DNA from: CAZIHO01 sp964538875 | Lineage (GTDB): Bacteria > Pseudomonadota > Gammaproteobacteria > Chromatiales > Chromatiaceae | Assembly (NCBI GenBank): GCA_964538875.1 | Contig: CAZIHO010000017.1 | Span: 1-41,370, forward strand | Reading direction: 5' to 3' | Length of the DNA stretch: 41,370 nt | Shown: positions 25,601 to 32,247 of the stretch, one piece after another | Numbering within the stretch: the stretch's first letter is position 1 | Layout of the letters: each line of letters opens with the position of its first letter | Program-made: the position numbers and the translations under genes | The notes under the pieces: model-generated | What the model saw: the letters and a program-made list of their open reading frames with translations, nothing else | Database searches by the model: none | Told to the model about the DNA's origin: nothing

Positions 25601-28600
25601 GTCAGCGATTTAACCGATGTCCGCGTAGAGGCGGAAGATGAACTAACCGGGAAACTTGCGGCCGAAACAAAACGTGAACAGACGAAAATTTACCAGGAAA
25701 GGAAATCCCAGGTGGAGGCCGAGGTGTCCGCTGAGGTTGACGGACGGAAAGAATACGTCGCCTTATATGCGCTTCAACGTGGGAAGCTCCCAAACGGAGA
25801 GCCACTGCCGGAAGGTTTGCAGAAAATAAAACTGTCCAAACAGGCGATTGTCGAAACCTATGGGGAAGAGTTCCTAAAGAAGCTCCCGCGTCCGTTCGTT
25901 TATTCGGCGGAGGGGGGACTCCACCCGGATCAGGCGGCTTTGCTCTTTGGGTTCAACACTGGGCATGAGCTTCTTTCGGCGTTGGAGACGATCCGTCCAA
26001 AAGAGTCGATCATTGCCCAGCACGTTGATGAACAGATGCGGTCAGAGTTCGGAGACATGCGCCTTGATGGGACGATAACGAAAGAAGCCATGAAGGCAGT
26101 CCATAATGATAAGAGGGCGGAACTTCTCAAAAAGGAAATGGAATTCCTTGTGTCGGACAAGTTCGCCACTTTTAAGAAAGTTGTCCGTCGCGTTACCCGC
26201 CCTGTCCCGAGCGTTGAGGCTGTCAGGGATCAGGCCGTCCGCCATATTGCCACACTTGCCCCGCGCGACATTTATCCTTCTTCTTACCAACGAACGGAAG
26301 CGAAGGAATCCCGTGAGGCGATTGAGGCCATGTTAAAGGGGGACATTGAAAAAGCCTTCTCTGCCAAACTTCGGGAGCGGTTAAACCATGAGCTTTACCG
26401 TGCGGCCGTCGATGCGAAAGATGAAATTGATTCGATGGTCAACAGGTTCAAGCGGTTTGAGGATGACGCCGTTCGGAACAAGATCGGGAAGGCCGGGGGG
26501 CAATACCTGGAACAAATTGACGGATTGCTGGACCGATATGATTTCAGGAAAAGCGTTTCTCTCCGGGAGATTGACAGACGGAAATCACTCTTGAAATGGG
26601 TCAACGAACAGAACAGCCTTGGGTTCGATGTCAACATCCCAGATGCGATTCTGAACGACGCCAGACGCATTTCTTACAAAGACACCCCATATGGGGAACT
26701 GGTAGAACTGAATGACGCCGTAGAAACAATCTCCCATTTGGCGAACATGAAAACGGATCTTCTGGCGAACAAAAAACACCGGGACGTAGAAGCGGCCCAG
26801 AACGAGATTGTCTCCACAATCAAGGCAAACCATAAAGGGGACCACAGCAAAGTCCCTCTTGTGAGTGGCGTTTATGATAAGGCAAAAGAAGTCGCGGCTG
26901 ACTTTGTATCAAGCCATACGAAGATGGAATTCTTTTTTGAGTTCCTTGACGGTATGAATCCTGTCGGGGCGACATTCCAAAACCTGTGGGTCCCGTTCCT
27001 GGACGCAAAAGCGAAAAAAGCCGAAATGATGCGTGGGGCTACGGTTCGCCTTCGGGAGATATTCGGGGCCTACAAAAAGAGCGAACGGGCCGGATGGTAT
27101 TACAAAAAGATCGCCGTCCCTGAAATAGGGGAGACGCTAAACAAAGCCACAATCTTATCGGTGGCCCTTAACTGGGGGAACGAATACAACCGCGACGCGC
27201 TCATGCGCGGATACAAGTGGTCCCCGCAACAGGTCGAGGCTATTTTAAAACACCTCGACCAGAAAGACTGGACCACCGTCCAGTCTATTTGGGATTTCAT
27301 TGATTCCTACTGGCCGATGGTAAAAGACATTGAAAGGAAGATAAGCGGAAGGGTCCCCGAAAAGGTTCAAGCGTCTGTTGTGAAAACGCAATTTGGTGAA
27401 TTTCGTGGGGGCTATTATCCCATTTCATTTGATAGCCGTCAAAGCTGGCGTCAACGGGTTTTCTCTGAGGCTGAATCCGTCCAGGACTTGTTCGGTGGGC
27501 AGTGGGCAAAAGCAATGACACGGCACGGGCACACAATCGCACGGACGAACACGGGCGGGAAGCCGCTTCTTCTAAACCTTTCTGTCTTGTCACAGCACGT
27601 AGAGAACGTCATTCACGACCTTTCTTACCGGGAAGCTGTCATTGATGTGTCCCGGATTGTGGACGGGGAAAATGTCCGGGAAGCCATTCAGTCGGCGGCG
27701 GGGAACAAGTCCATTGATGAGATCCAGAAATGGATTCGGACGATTGCCGGAGACAGGACACGTGCCCACGTTTCATGGATGGAAGGGCTTTTGAGGCGGG
27801 CACGAAACGGGGCCACGGTTGTAAACCTCGGCCTCCGATTCACGTCCGGGATTTCTCAATCCCTGGGGTATTTGAACACCATAAAAGAGATTGGCCCAAA
27901 ATACGCCGCGAAGGGATTGCGCGACGTTTTCCGTGAAGGGGCAGACATAAGGAAAACATGGGAGTTCATCTCTTCCAAGTCCTCCGAAATGGCAAACAGA
28001 ACGACCTCTTTTGATCGTGACGTAAGGGACGCGATGAGAAAACTGAGCATTGCGGGGACGGGGAGCGGCCCTCTCGGGGCCATTGACGCTTACACACTCG
28101 AAGCCCGCGAATCATTCTTTTACTTCATAGGGTTTATGGACTTGGCAACGTCTGTCCCGACATGGATGGGGGCCTACCAAAAAGCCTTGGACGGAAACGT
28201 GGAAGGGATTGAAAAAGCGGATGACGCCTCTGCGGTTCTTTATGCGGATAAGGTCGTGCGCGAAACACAATCCGCCGGCGACGTCATGGATCTCGCTCGA
28301 ATTCAAACGGGGAGTGAACTTCATAAAACATTCACCATGTTTTATTCTCAAGCCTCATTGCAGTTCAACCAGTTCTTAAAAACAGCAAGAGAATTTCAGC
28401 TTGACGGAGATATCCCACGTTTGGTCGCCTCTGCGGCCTTAATTTGGTTTCTCCCCGCCGTCTTGGAAGAAATCATAAGAGGGCGCGGCCCGGGGGATGA
28501 CGAAGATCCCGCCAAATGGATTGCCGAGAACGAGCTTTATTATCCTTTCCAAACAATGATATTGTTAAGGGATATCGTCTCCGGCTTACAGCGGTCGGGG

Positions 28601-28864
28601 TATGAGCCGTCCCCAGCTTATGAATCCATCAATTCCCTTACGAAGTCTGCTAAGGTATTGCGCGGGCTTGTCACACAGGAAAAAGAAGAAGTGACTGAAT
28701 CGGACATAAAAAACATTGTCAACACCGTCGGATATTTCGCACAGTTACCGACAAGGCAGACGTGGATCACTTTGGAATACATCTATGATTGGATGACAGG
28801 AGAAGAAGAACCAGAGAACCCCATTGAGGGGGCCTGGCGGGCTCTTGTCGGAAAGAAGCGGTGA
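19598..28864 (+). CDS. Giant polyvalent ejection protein (gp16-like), 3088 residues
   Basis: This is more than twice the length of T7 gp16. Domains in order: hydrophobic Gly/Ala helices (about 220-400) that may enter membranes; a zeta-toxin-like P-loop kinase (GGSGSGKSST, about 710); an ADP-ribosyltransferase of the polyvalent type (VVYHGSPNSFDIF about 957, GKGFYFTND about 984); a large polyvalent-associated domain with LFLEEIQSDWGQ (about 1388) and KRILRYAVDNGYDGIAWT (about 1650), split by about 220 residues that lie opposite an antisense HNH gene; a zincin motif HELSH (about 1852); long coiled helices; and a gp16-like C-terminus (GLRFTSGISQSLGYL about 2745, hydrophobic helix about 2945). 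No lysozyme or transglycosylase motif was seen. It would be ejected with the DNA and may modify host targets. The enzymatic activities are inferred from motifs. Confidence 0.88.
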   Translation: MKSFLEFADGSDSDQNQGFDAFANDAIKQEPNAAAIEAGKSIPPEQAAEAIKISTWTGVDPSLAIKKAQAFQQNIRRDNSDYEVLAKTAPITSDWGSADPFRASVVMDDMRNLARVEEVVKDDGMIRSLGKTLYHRGLGSLAQTIGRGPALAYSLYALPYNIIAKATGGQQAKVPDGYLDNDVTRYWEEFAKKASPIELEESITNELVNGNPIRAGRIAAFKVAANLPQQAVFVGSALAGAPALGLTFAGVSQGSEALKEGAASDADPYNQALNAITQGAVEVWTEGFGTFGLAEKLAKKFGKEAVKKGFLETVKTIAKDVFMTGVSEGNEEVWAQAMQTASSRVTGVDTSDFNWGTFLKELGDSFIVGAASALATTAPGGISTGIGNRIAERKTQQVRDFYMALGDSIEATETRKRLPQATREHVEAITKGSNVQDILIPIDAFETYFQGENIDPSQFAKSVNAAESYDNAKSVGGYVKIPTSVWAEKVVGTPHYGNLSNDVKFNPGDMTVNELKSFSEEMGKSAEERKPEVEQAGRVFDDFKSKAKAIGLTGTEADAHAVLVAERYRRRAQILGEDAFSLYEKDNIQINRPASMVAPESTPKVTGEGAKFQSEFDAAFTPNERLDQSDKNAETQAVAYAKEFAPEILSDYAKGNGNTVATDKFRTYFEPVGFNGLNTPAFHEPASALRRVYQKQVEDEAIKSGKLNVVLMAGGSGSGKSSTIDLMNLDVKNDAGMILDSNLSDVGKAKKEIAALKKKGLSPTVLYVYRDPVDAWVNGVMRRLISGEDVRTVPLSEHIKLHRGSYETALTLAKEDPGNVFLIDNSRGLGNQKMVGVAELAGKDYNEAEIRKVIINETIKLFQEGKISASEVQSAIGETTESERGLIPESVRDRSPKSDQKNQIRRKAAKAVPDFRTLRQSEVPPQTETKEFKNWFGDSVVTENGKPMSEGGKPLVVYHGSPNSFDIFDAGKIGAQGTTEGKGFYFTNDVKIAKAYAVKRKGQEVDSEPSLFEVYLSIKNPIRDANKRTITNTQLRNIFKNLLNVNPDALSNYGDIAYEGKSSVLKNALDIEGANTSDLDVIGSLINGGTGSYEQVVKAVMEETGIDGVAVKWNGLEDGPTIYVAFTPNQIKSATGNAGTFDPNNPSILRQSAVPQTDSGPIFFSQLQKTIELKMPNSAPIEQVKGIIGGGAVKQEEIDWSGINDFLAGKKTVTKSELLDFLKENQVEITEVVKGGSPLTPGGYETQARGLAEREGHVWGDLPPSMQREFIDRAKNGEVRDNTEFSSYQLPGGENYREVLLTLPVKSQKKWRIEKNENDEYDVVDDTGRVRYTSPEYMDASVYLGEEEGRIRKTQNKDFSSTHFAEPNILAHVRMNDRTTADGKKVLFLEEIQSDWGQANKKALGEITKPQSITELAKDVFNGESASMMPFDVVDGGVLALGNHDQIRSAIVSNLPVDVVNKFGGKKAATNSLFGNTSMVLGDLPADHRLAVAERIVAATRKVGADLRAKLASGFKAGRDVELLPAMKASDLTPREVVGVLSPESIYHVSLSRAPGDLNVTLSGTELPSTSGGTRVNPNRLSATDTGSIESDLSAGQRTELSRASAGPNGKGFSASPTDIVNWHTKILQQKGYSKQTSYIPAPFVGKTDAWVGLSLKRILRYAVDNGYDGIAWTTGEQQAERYDLSKQVDSVHYNPETQRLIANKGERGTVHHQRLIDQEGVTPEKLPDYIGKEAAKKIMEQTPNENGLRSLSGLDLKVGGEGMRGFYDKIIPAFLNKYTKKWDGRVGETKIGEGVSAHSLDITPAMRESVSQGQPLFQAQEGGSPRAQVRFGNTAINIDLFSGADPSSLLHELSHVFTKSMGQDYDIVKTKDAATLNNEQIQFIKDAESLLSWVGSESFGSLTTEQHEQIARGWEAYFHEGKAPSQALRGVFSRFREWLLTVYRSIRQLDVTLNPEVRRIFDRMLASQEEIDAARDELNVLPLFSDAKSVGMTDAEAKRYVSDLTDVRVEAEDELTGKLAAETKREQTKIYQERKSQVEAEVSAEVDGRKEYVALYALQRGKLPNGEPLPEGLQKIKLSKQAIVETYGEEFLKKLPRPFVYSAEGGLHPDQAALLFGFNTGHELLSALETIRPKESIIAQHVDEQMRSEFGDMRLDGTITKEAMKAVHNDKRAELLKKEMEFLVSDKFATFKKVVRRVTRPVPSVEAVRDQAVRHIATLAPRDIYPSSYQRTEAKESREAIEAMLKGDIEKAFSAKLRERLNHELYRAAVDAKDEIDSMVNRFKRFEDDAVRNKIGKAGGQYLEQIDGLLDRYDFRKSVSLREIDRRKSLLKWVNEQNSLGFDVNIPDAILNDARRISYKDTPYGELVELNDAVETISHLANMKTDLLANKKHRDVEAAQNEIVSTIKANHKGDHSKVPLVSGVYDKAKEVAADFVSSHTKMEFFFEFLDGMNPVGATFQNLWVPFLDAKAKKAEMMRGATVRLREIFGAYKKSERAGWYYKKIAVPEIGETLNKATILSVALNWGNEYNRDALMRGYKWSPQQVEAILKHLDQKDWTTVQSIWDFIDSYWPMVKDIERKISGRVPEKVQASVVKTQFGEFRGGYYPISFDSRQSWRQRVFSEAESVQDLFGGQWAKAMTRHGHTIARTNTGGKPLLLNLSVLSQHVENVIHDLSYREAVIDVSRIVDGENVREAIQSAAGNKSIDEIQKWIRTIAGDRTRAHVSWMEGLLRRARNGATVVNLGLRFTSGISQSLGYLNTIKEIGPKYAAKGLRDVFREGADIRKTWEFISSKSSEMANRTTSFDRDVRDAMRKLSIAGTGSGPLGAIDAYTLEARESFFYFIGFMDLATSVPTWMGAYQKALDGNVEGIEKADDASAVLYADKVVRETQSAGDVMDLARIQTGSELHKTFTMFYSQASLQFNQFLKTAREFQLDGDIPRLVASAALIWFLPAVLEEIIRGRGPGDDEDPAKWIAENELYYPFQTMILLRDIVSGLQRSGYEPSPAYESINSLTKSAKVLRGLVTQEKEEVTESDIKNIVNTVGYFAQLPTRQTWITLEYIYDWMTGEEEPENPIEGAWRALVGKKR
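23807..24469 (-). CDS. HNH homing endonuclease with three zinc fingers, antisense inside the ejection gene
   Basis: The reverse strand encodes a complete 220-residue protein with clear family features. Three Cys4 treble-clef fingers come first: CRTCGK...FCSLPC, CVCCRK...FCSREC and CLHCRK...FCSKVC, each of the form C-x2-C-x(12-17)-FCSxxC. An HNH core follows: LVHHINGKIRDNSRSNL with GQHTTIHN. This is a standard phage HNH homing endonuclease. It lies fully inside the giant ejection gene on the opposite strand, and the sense frame has no stop through it. In the sense protein the insertion separates two halves of one conserved domain. No clear ribosome binding site precedes the ATG. Confidence 0.82.
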   Translation of the reverse strand: MPVDNICRTCGKTFTVRPSRSAAKFCSLPCRKIGFYRACVCCRKAIWVYPGSATRRGKFCSRECYIKIAGCARQAHMINALRGKHAHNFAGCQIACLHCRKKFYIAPCLKTTRKFCSKVCADLARRRDNPLRYRQTMIGGKITKDHRRIAEQTIGRRLLTSELVHHINGKIRDNSRSNLIVVSKGQHTTIHNIERHHGRRLTVKDILGEFRNALWLGDFA

Positions 28865-28870
28865 CGAAAA

Positions 28871-30010
28871 ATGACAATCTCCTCTGAGGTTTCAAGAAAT
28901 GATTACGTCGGTAATGGGGCAACGTCTGTCTACCCATACACTTTTAGGATAATTGCATCAAGTGACCTTCTTGTCACCTGGGCGGACACCGCGGGGGTGG
29001 AGACTATCCTTACGCTGGATGTCGATTATACCGTGTCCGGGGTCGGGTCAGGCGGCGGTGGGAATGTCACATTAACAGGCGGAAACCTGACTTCCGGCTA
29101 CGCCCTTACGATCCGTCGAGTTCGCCCATTGACGCAAGAAACCGACGTAAGGAACCAGGGGGCGTTTTACCCCGAGACGCATGAGGACGCATTCGACCAT
29201 CAAATAATGGTTTCCCAACAGCTTGATGATTCGATGGAAAGGGCCCTTAAACTTCCTGAAACGGAGGCGGGGACTTCGGCTTCGACTACAATCCCTGGGG
29301 CAGACAGTCGGGCAAACATGGTCCTCGGTTTTGACGCAAGCGGAAACCCCGTCGCAGTCTCGAACGTCCCCACGTCCGCCGTTTCTGTCTCCGCTTTCAT
29401 GCAGACCGTTTTGGATGATGCTAATGCTGTGACGGCGCGGGCTACCCTGATAGCCGACAATCCAAAAGGGACAACTGCCGCACGTCCCGCGTTTGGGAAT
29501 GCGGGGCGTCTCTACATCAATACGACGTCCAACACCATCCAGCGGGATTCCGGGACGGCGTGGGAGGAGGCAGGGACTCTTATCCCATCCGGAACAGCGA
29601 TGGTTTTTTACCAGGCATCCGCACCTATCGGATGGACGGCGGTCTCGGCCAACGACAAGTTCTTGCGTGTAGTCACGGCCGGGACGACGGGCGGAACAAC
29701 TGGCGGAAGTGTGGCTGCTTCGTCGACGTTGGCTCACACGCACACGACCGGAAATTTCACTTTAACGACCAATGAAATGCCGGCGCATACGCATACACAG
29801 ATCGCTTCCTCCGGGGACGGTATCGGAGCGAATAACTACCTTAACAACGTTGTCGAAGATACGGGGGATGGGACTCACGGAATTGTGTCGGCGGAGGTCA
29901 CAGGGAGCACAGGTGGCGGGGCTGCGCACAACCACGGCAACACGGGGTCCACAGCGGCGGCGTCCGGCGGATTTGCGTATGCCGACATCATCATCTGCAC
30001 CAAGGACTGA
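28871..30010 (+). CDS. Tail fibre or spike with collar domain
   Basis: Residues about 1-125 match the N-terminal attachment domain of T7-like tail fibres: SRNDYVGNGATSVYPYTF, LDVDYTVSG and AFYPETHEDAFDHQIM. The middle (about 150-240) is a Thr/Ala/Asn-rich linker. The C-terminus resembles a phage tail collar domain: IPSGTAMVFYQASAPIGW, then His-rich HTHTTGNF, HTHTQI and AHNHGN, where the histidines usually bind metal in a trimer. It should attach to the tail and contact the host receptor. At 379 residues it is a short fibre. Confidence 0.88.
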   Translation: MTISSEVSRNDYVGNGATSVYPYTFRIIASSDLLVTWADTAGVETILTLDVDYTVSGVGSGGGGNVTLTGGNLTSGYALTIRRVRPLTQETDVRNQGAFYPETHEDAFDHQIMVSQQLDDSMERALKLPETEAGTSASTTIPGADSRANMVLGFDASGNPVAVSNVPTSAVSVSAFMQTVLDDANAVTARATLIADNPKGTTAARPAFGNAGRLYINTTSNTIQRDSGTAWEEAGTLIPSGTAMVFYQASAPIGWTAVSANDKFLRVVTAGTTGGTTGGSVAASSTLAHTHTTGNFTLTTNEMPAHTHTQIASSGDGIGANNYLNNVVEDTGDGTHGIVSAEVTGSTGGGAAHNHGNTGSTAAASGGFAYADIIICTKD

Positions 30011-30012
30011 TT

Positions 30013-30324
30013 GTGTTTGGAGAATCCAAGGAGCCAACATGCCCTCTGCTTCGGGGACCGTGCATCGAAAAGAAATGCAAGTTTTGGACCCATCTCTACG
30101 GGAAGAACCCGCAGTCGGATCAGACCGTGGATAAGTTCGGATGTGCGATTGAGTTTTTGCCGATCCTTTTGATCGAGAACGCACAGATGATCCGACAGGC
30201 GGCCGCTTCGACTGATAAGGTTGCGAACCAAGTCAATGTTGGGAATGCGATACTTGAATCCGCTAGAGCCGACGCACAAAGGAGTATCGGAAACATCAAT
30301 GCCCATGACCGACACGGAGGATGA
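30013..30324 (+). CDS. Conserved phage protein upstream of the lysis genes
   Basis: The 103-residue protein has the Cys-containing N-terminus CPLLRGPCIEKKCKFWTHL, then DKFGCAIEFLPILLIENAQM and an Ala-rich helix. This is a known small podovirus family found between the tail fibre and the lysis genes; I know of no assigned function. Four cysteines (two in CPLLRGPC, then C and C) could bind a metal. Start is GTG two bases after the fibre stop. Confidence 0.72.
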   Translation: MFGESKEPTCPLLRGPCIEKKCKFWTHLYGKNPQSDQTVDKFGCAIEFLPILLIENAQMIRQAAASTDKVANQVNVGNAILESARADAQRSIGNINAHDRHGG

Positions 30325-30526
30325 GTTCCCATACAAGAGCCACGTCTGGAAGGCGATAGGAGGTTTCTCGCACGACGTTGGCCTCTTGAAAGAGAGGCTG
30401 AAAATGATTGAGGCTGTCGTTGAGAGGCAGAACGAATTCGCGCTGAACGAGATCAGCCGTTACGACGCGCTCAGGAACGAGAACGCCAAAACCAACCGGG
30501 CCGGCGTTGACGGGGCAGGGACATGA
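30299..30526 (+). CDS. Small coiled-coil protein, paralogue of the next gene
   Basis: A 75-residue acidic protein with a helical core LKMIEAVVERQNEFALNEIS and RYDALRNE. The same pattern (MLDVALDRQTDFAMGESSRFDDLRRE) occurs in the next gene, so the two are duplicates; this copy lacks the C-terminal membrane helix. GGAG precedes ATG 30299; ATG 30305 is an alternative. It may form a complex with its paralogue. Confidence 0.6.
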   Translation: MPMTDTEDEFPYKSHVWKAIGGFSHDVGLLKERLKMIEAVVERQNEFALNEISRYDALRNENAKTNRAGVDGAGT

Positions 30527-30527
30527 G

Positions 30528-30872
30528 ATGGTTGAAAAGGACAACATTGGGAGTTTTCACTTAACAAAAGTGTTCGATCAGATGTCCGCAAGAATCGACG
30601 TGATGGAGGCGAGAATAAAAATGCTTGACGTGGCACTTGATAGGCAGACGGACTTTGCGATGGGGGAATCATCGCGGTTTGATGACTTGCGGAGAGAAAT
30701 ATCATCGACGCATGAGGCGGTTGCAAAATTGACCGAACAAGTGAATGGGCTGTCGAAGTCGATTGATTCTGTTAGGCGGGCCCCCGTCGTTTTTGTTGGG
30801 CTCATGGCCTCACTTGCGGCAATGGGAAGCGCGTTGATCGGTATATGGAAGTTCGTGTCCGGCCAAAAATGA
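30528..30872 (+). CDS. Membrane-anchored coiled-coil protein, possible holin
   Basis: The 114-residue protein has an N-terminal coiled coil (about residues 15-75) and one C-terminal membrane helix (VVFVGLMASLAAMGSALIGIW, cut by no charge), followed by KFVSGQK. This layout is seen in small phage proteins placed next to endolysin genes, annotated as holins or membrane proteins. The start ATG follows the preceding stop by one base. Holin function is an inference from layout. Confidence 0.6.
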   Translation: MVEKDNIGSFHLTKVFDQMSARIDVMEARIKMLDVALDRQTDFAMGESSRFDDLRREISSTHEAVAKLTEQVNGLSKSIDSVRRAPVVFVGLMASLAAMGSALIGIWKFVSGQK

Positions 30873-31027
30873 CAAACAGCTTTCCCGTATGCTATTCTTG
30901 CAAGAGATTTTTCGATAGCGAAACGGGAGACGTTAAAAGCGATATAGTCTCCGATGCAAAGCCAGGGGAACGGCTATGTCGTGAATGTCAAGAAAGGGCG
31001 GAAAAAGAACAATGGCCGAGCCGTTAA
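30869..31027 (+). CDS. Small zinc-finger protein
   Basis: A 52-residue protein with two Cys pairs, CYSC and CREC, about 25 residues apart, forming a likely zinc ribbon. Start overlaps the previous stop as ATGA, and its C-terminus overlaps the endolysin start. I do not know the function; the tight overlaps suggest real translation. Confidence 0.6.
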   Translation: MTNSFPVCYSCKRFFDSETGDVKSDIVSDAKPGERLCRECQERAEKEQWPSR

Positions 31028-31425
31028 ATAAGAGCATTAGCAGGGATATTGCCGATGCAAAAGGTCAACTCAAGGCGATGTGGCCGCTCTTTAAGAAACG
31101 GTTCCGGGAGAGAACCGGGAATGAACTGATTCTGACTTGCACCTACCGATCCGTCAAAGAACAACAAATACTTTACGCCCAGGGAAGGACAACGAAGGGA
31201 CGAATCGTCACATGGGTTGACGGTGTGAAAAATAAATCAAATCACAACTACTACCCCTCCCGCGCGATTGATGTGGCAGTTTTGGTCGGTGGTAAAATAA
31301 GCTGGTCCGATGAGGATTACCGGCCGCTTGGTTTGCTTTGCCGAGACATGGGATTGGTTTGGGGCGGTAATTTTTCCGCCGGCAAAAAAGACATGCCTCA
31401 CATTGAACTCCCAAAAGACGCATGA
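31012..31425 (+). CDS. Endolysin, M15-type peptidase
   Basis: The 137-residue protein matches the M15 (VanY / L-alanyl-D-glutamate) peptidase type of phage endolysin. Zinc ligands are visible in order: His in KSNHNYYPSRAIDVAV with its Asp, and the second His in DMPHIEL, after WGGNF. It cuts the peptide stem of peptidoglycan at lysis. No signal peptide is present, so export needs a holin. It replaces the lysozyme domain that T7-like ejection proteins often have and that I do not see here. Confidence 0.9.
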   Translation: MAEPLNKSISRDIADAKGQLKAMWPLFKKRFRERTGNELILTCTYRSVKEQQILYAQGRTTKGRIVTWVDGVKNKSNHNYYPSRAIDVAVLVGGKISWSDEDYRPLGLLCRDMGLVWGGNFSAGKKDMPHIELPKDA

Positions 31426-31509
31426 AGTGGGATATGGCGTGGAAGAAGGTTGTTCCACTTTTGAAGTTAAAAATAAAACTTCCGACATTCGGAAGGAAAG
31501 AGGCTGAAA

Positions 31510-31752
31510 ATGGGAATTGTGGACGGCGCAAAAGAGTGGTTGTTCAATATCGCCCTGAAAAAGGCGATTAAACGTCTTGTCCCCTGGGCACTCGGGGTCG
31601 CCCTTGTGTTCATTAAAAAGGCGAATGGCGTTGTTGATGATGCCGGATTGCAAATCAGCGTCGATGAAGCGGCATTGGCGGCTGGAATTTCCGGGGTTAT
31701 AACAATGCTACAAAACTACATCAAAGTAAAATTCGGGGTTGAATGGCTTTGA
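31510..31752 (+). CDS. Small membrane-associated protein, possible lysis protein
   Basis: The 80-residue protein has a basic amphipathic N-terminus (KKAIKRL), a hydrophobic segment (VPWALGVALVFI) and a second weaker one (AALAAGISGVITML). Similar small proteins occur after endolysin genes and are called holin-like. AAAGAGG precedes the ATG. It is the last late gene before the terminator. Confidence 0.55.
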   Translation: MGIVDGAKEWLFNIALKKAIKRLVPWALGVALVFIKKANGVVDDAGLQISVDEAALAAGISGVITMLQNYIKVKFGVEWL

Positions 31753-31769
31753 CGCGATCCAAAAGACGT

Positions 31770-31829
31770 AAAAAAAAGACCCGTGTCCCCGGGACTTGTT
31801 TTACCTCGGGGCACGGGTCTTGTTCTTCG
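31770..31829. terminator. Strong bidirectional terminator
   Basis: The stem pairs AAGACCCGTG-t-CCCCG (31776-31791) with CGGGGCACGGGTCTT (31807-31821), with one bulged base and a 15-base loop. On the plus strand TGTTCTT follows. On the minus strand the stem is followed by eight Ts, a textbook signal. It ends the late rightward block and also the leftward zinc-ribbon gene. Confidence 0.88.
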
Positions 31830-31893
31830 ACCATAGCCTACCATCTTACAAAACCCTCTAAAAAAGGGGTTTGGGAAGGTGGAAAAGGAACGT

Positions 31894-32052
31894 CTACTTC
31901 TTAGGCCATCGGCCGACCCTGGGTTTGTCCCAAAGCGAAGTCGAGCATTTGGCGCATTTTTTCGGCTTTTTGGATGACCGAACAGGCCAAGCCCTCTCGC
32001 ATCGTAGGCACTTCCAGGCCGCGATGATCGTTCTTATGCCGTTGTTTTTCAT
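31894..32052 (-). CDS. Zinc-ribbon protein, the only free-standing leftward gene
   Basis: The 52-residue protein has WKCLRCERAW, then PKKCAKCSTSLWDKPR, the C-x2-C ... C-x2-C ribbon of a widespread small phage and bacterial family. I chose the ATG at 32052 because an extended -10 box ends six bases before it, which would make the message almost leaderless; an ATG 13 codons upstream lies inside that promoter. It converges on the late block at a shared terminator. It could be a regulator, being the only gene with its own opposite promoter, but no DNA-binding evidence exists beyond the ribbon. Confidence 0.72.
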   Translation of the reverse strand: MKNNGIRTIIAAWKCLRCERAWPVRSSKKPKKCAKCSTSLWDKPRVGRWPKK

Positions 32053-32058
32053 CCCAAT

Positions 32059-32087
32059 ATTATACCACACATCCTCAGTAATTGGAA
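32059..32087 (-). promoter_or_regulatory. Leftward promoter with extended -10
   Basis: On the minus strand TGGTATAAT is a perfect extended -10 element. A weak -35 (TTCCAA) lies 17 bases upstream. Transcription would start at or within a base or two of the zinc-ribbon ATG. Confidence 0.6.
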
Positions 32088-32111
32088 CCATGTTTAAGTA
32101 AAAAGATCCGG

Positions 32112-32162
32112 GCCCACGTCCACACCCCCGGAACCGGGCCCCCGGCGAGGGGCCCGGTGGGC
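32112..32162. other. GC-rich nested hairpin between divergent promoters
   Basis: CCGGGCCCC (32134-32142) pairs perfectly with GGGGCCCGG (32149-32157) over a 6-base loop. GCCCAC and GTGGGC form an outer stem. On the minus strand ATCTTTTTAC follows, so it could stop leftward readthrough; it could also insulate the two divergent promoters. Confidence 0.5.
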
Positions 32163-32185
32163 GGGTAAAAGTTTCTTAAAAATTA

Positions 32186-32210
32186 TTTACCGTCGGGCAC
32201 AGACGGTAAA
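32186..32210. promoter_or_regulatory. Inverted repeat upstream of the early promoter, candidate operator
   Basis: TTTACCGTC and GACGGTAAA form a perfect 9-bp inverted repeat with a 7-base spacer, ending 8 bases before the -35 box. A dimeric regulator could bind it. The half-site start TTTACCG recurs inside the second promoter at 37.7 kb. Confidence 0.45.
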
Positions 32211-32218
32211 ACGCCCTA

Positions 32219-32247
32219 TTGACGCTTCCGTATTTATGGGATATATT
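32219..32247 (+). promoter_or_regulatory. Early sigma70-type promoter
   Basis: TTGACG, a 17-base spacer and TATATT: each box is one base from consensus. It faces the early genes and lies just after the late terminator region. It is the best promoter I see in the window. Confidence 0.75.

Noticed and set aside
31422..31571. 49-codon ORF overlapping the endolysin stop as ATGA
   Set aside because: It runs into the next well-supported gene in another frame, and its second half has the composition of a shadow frame.
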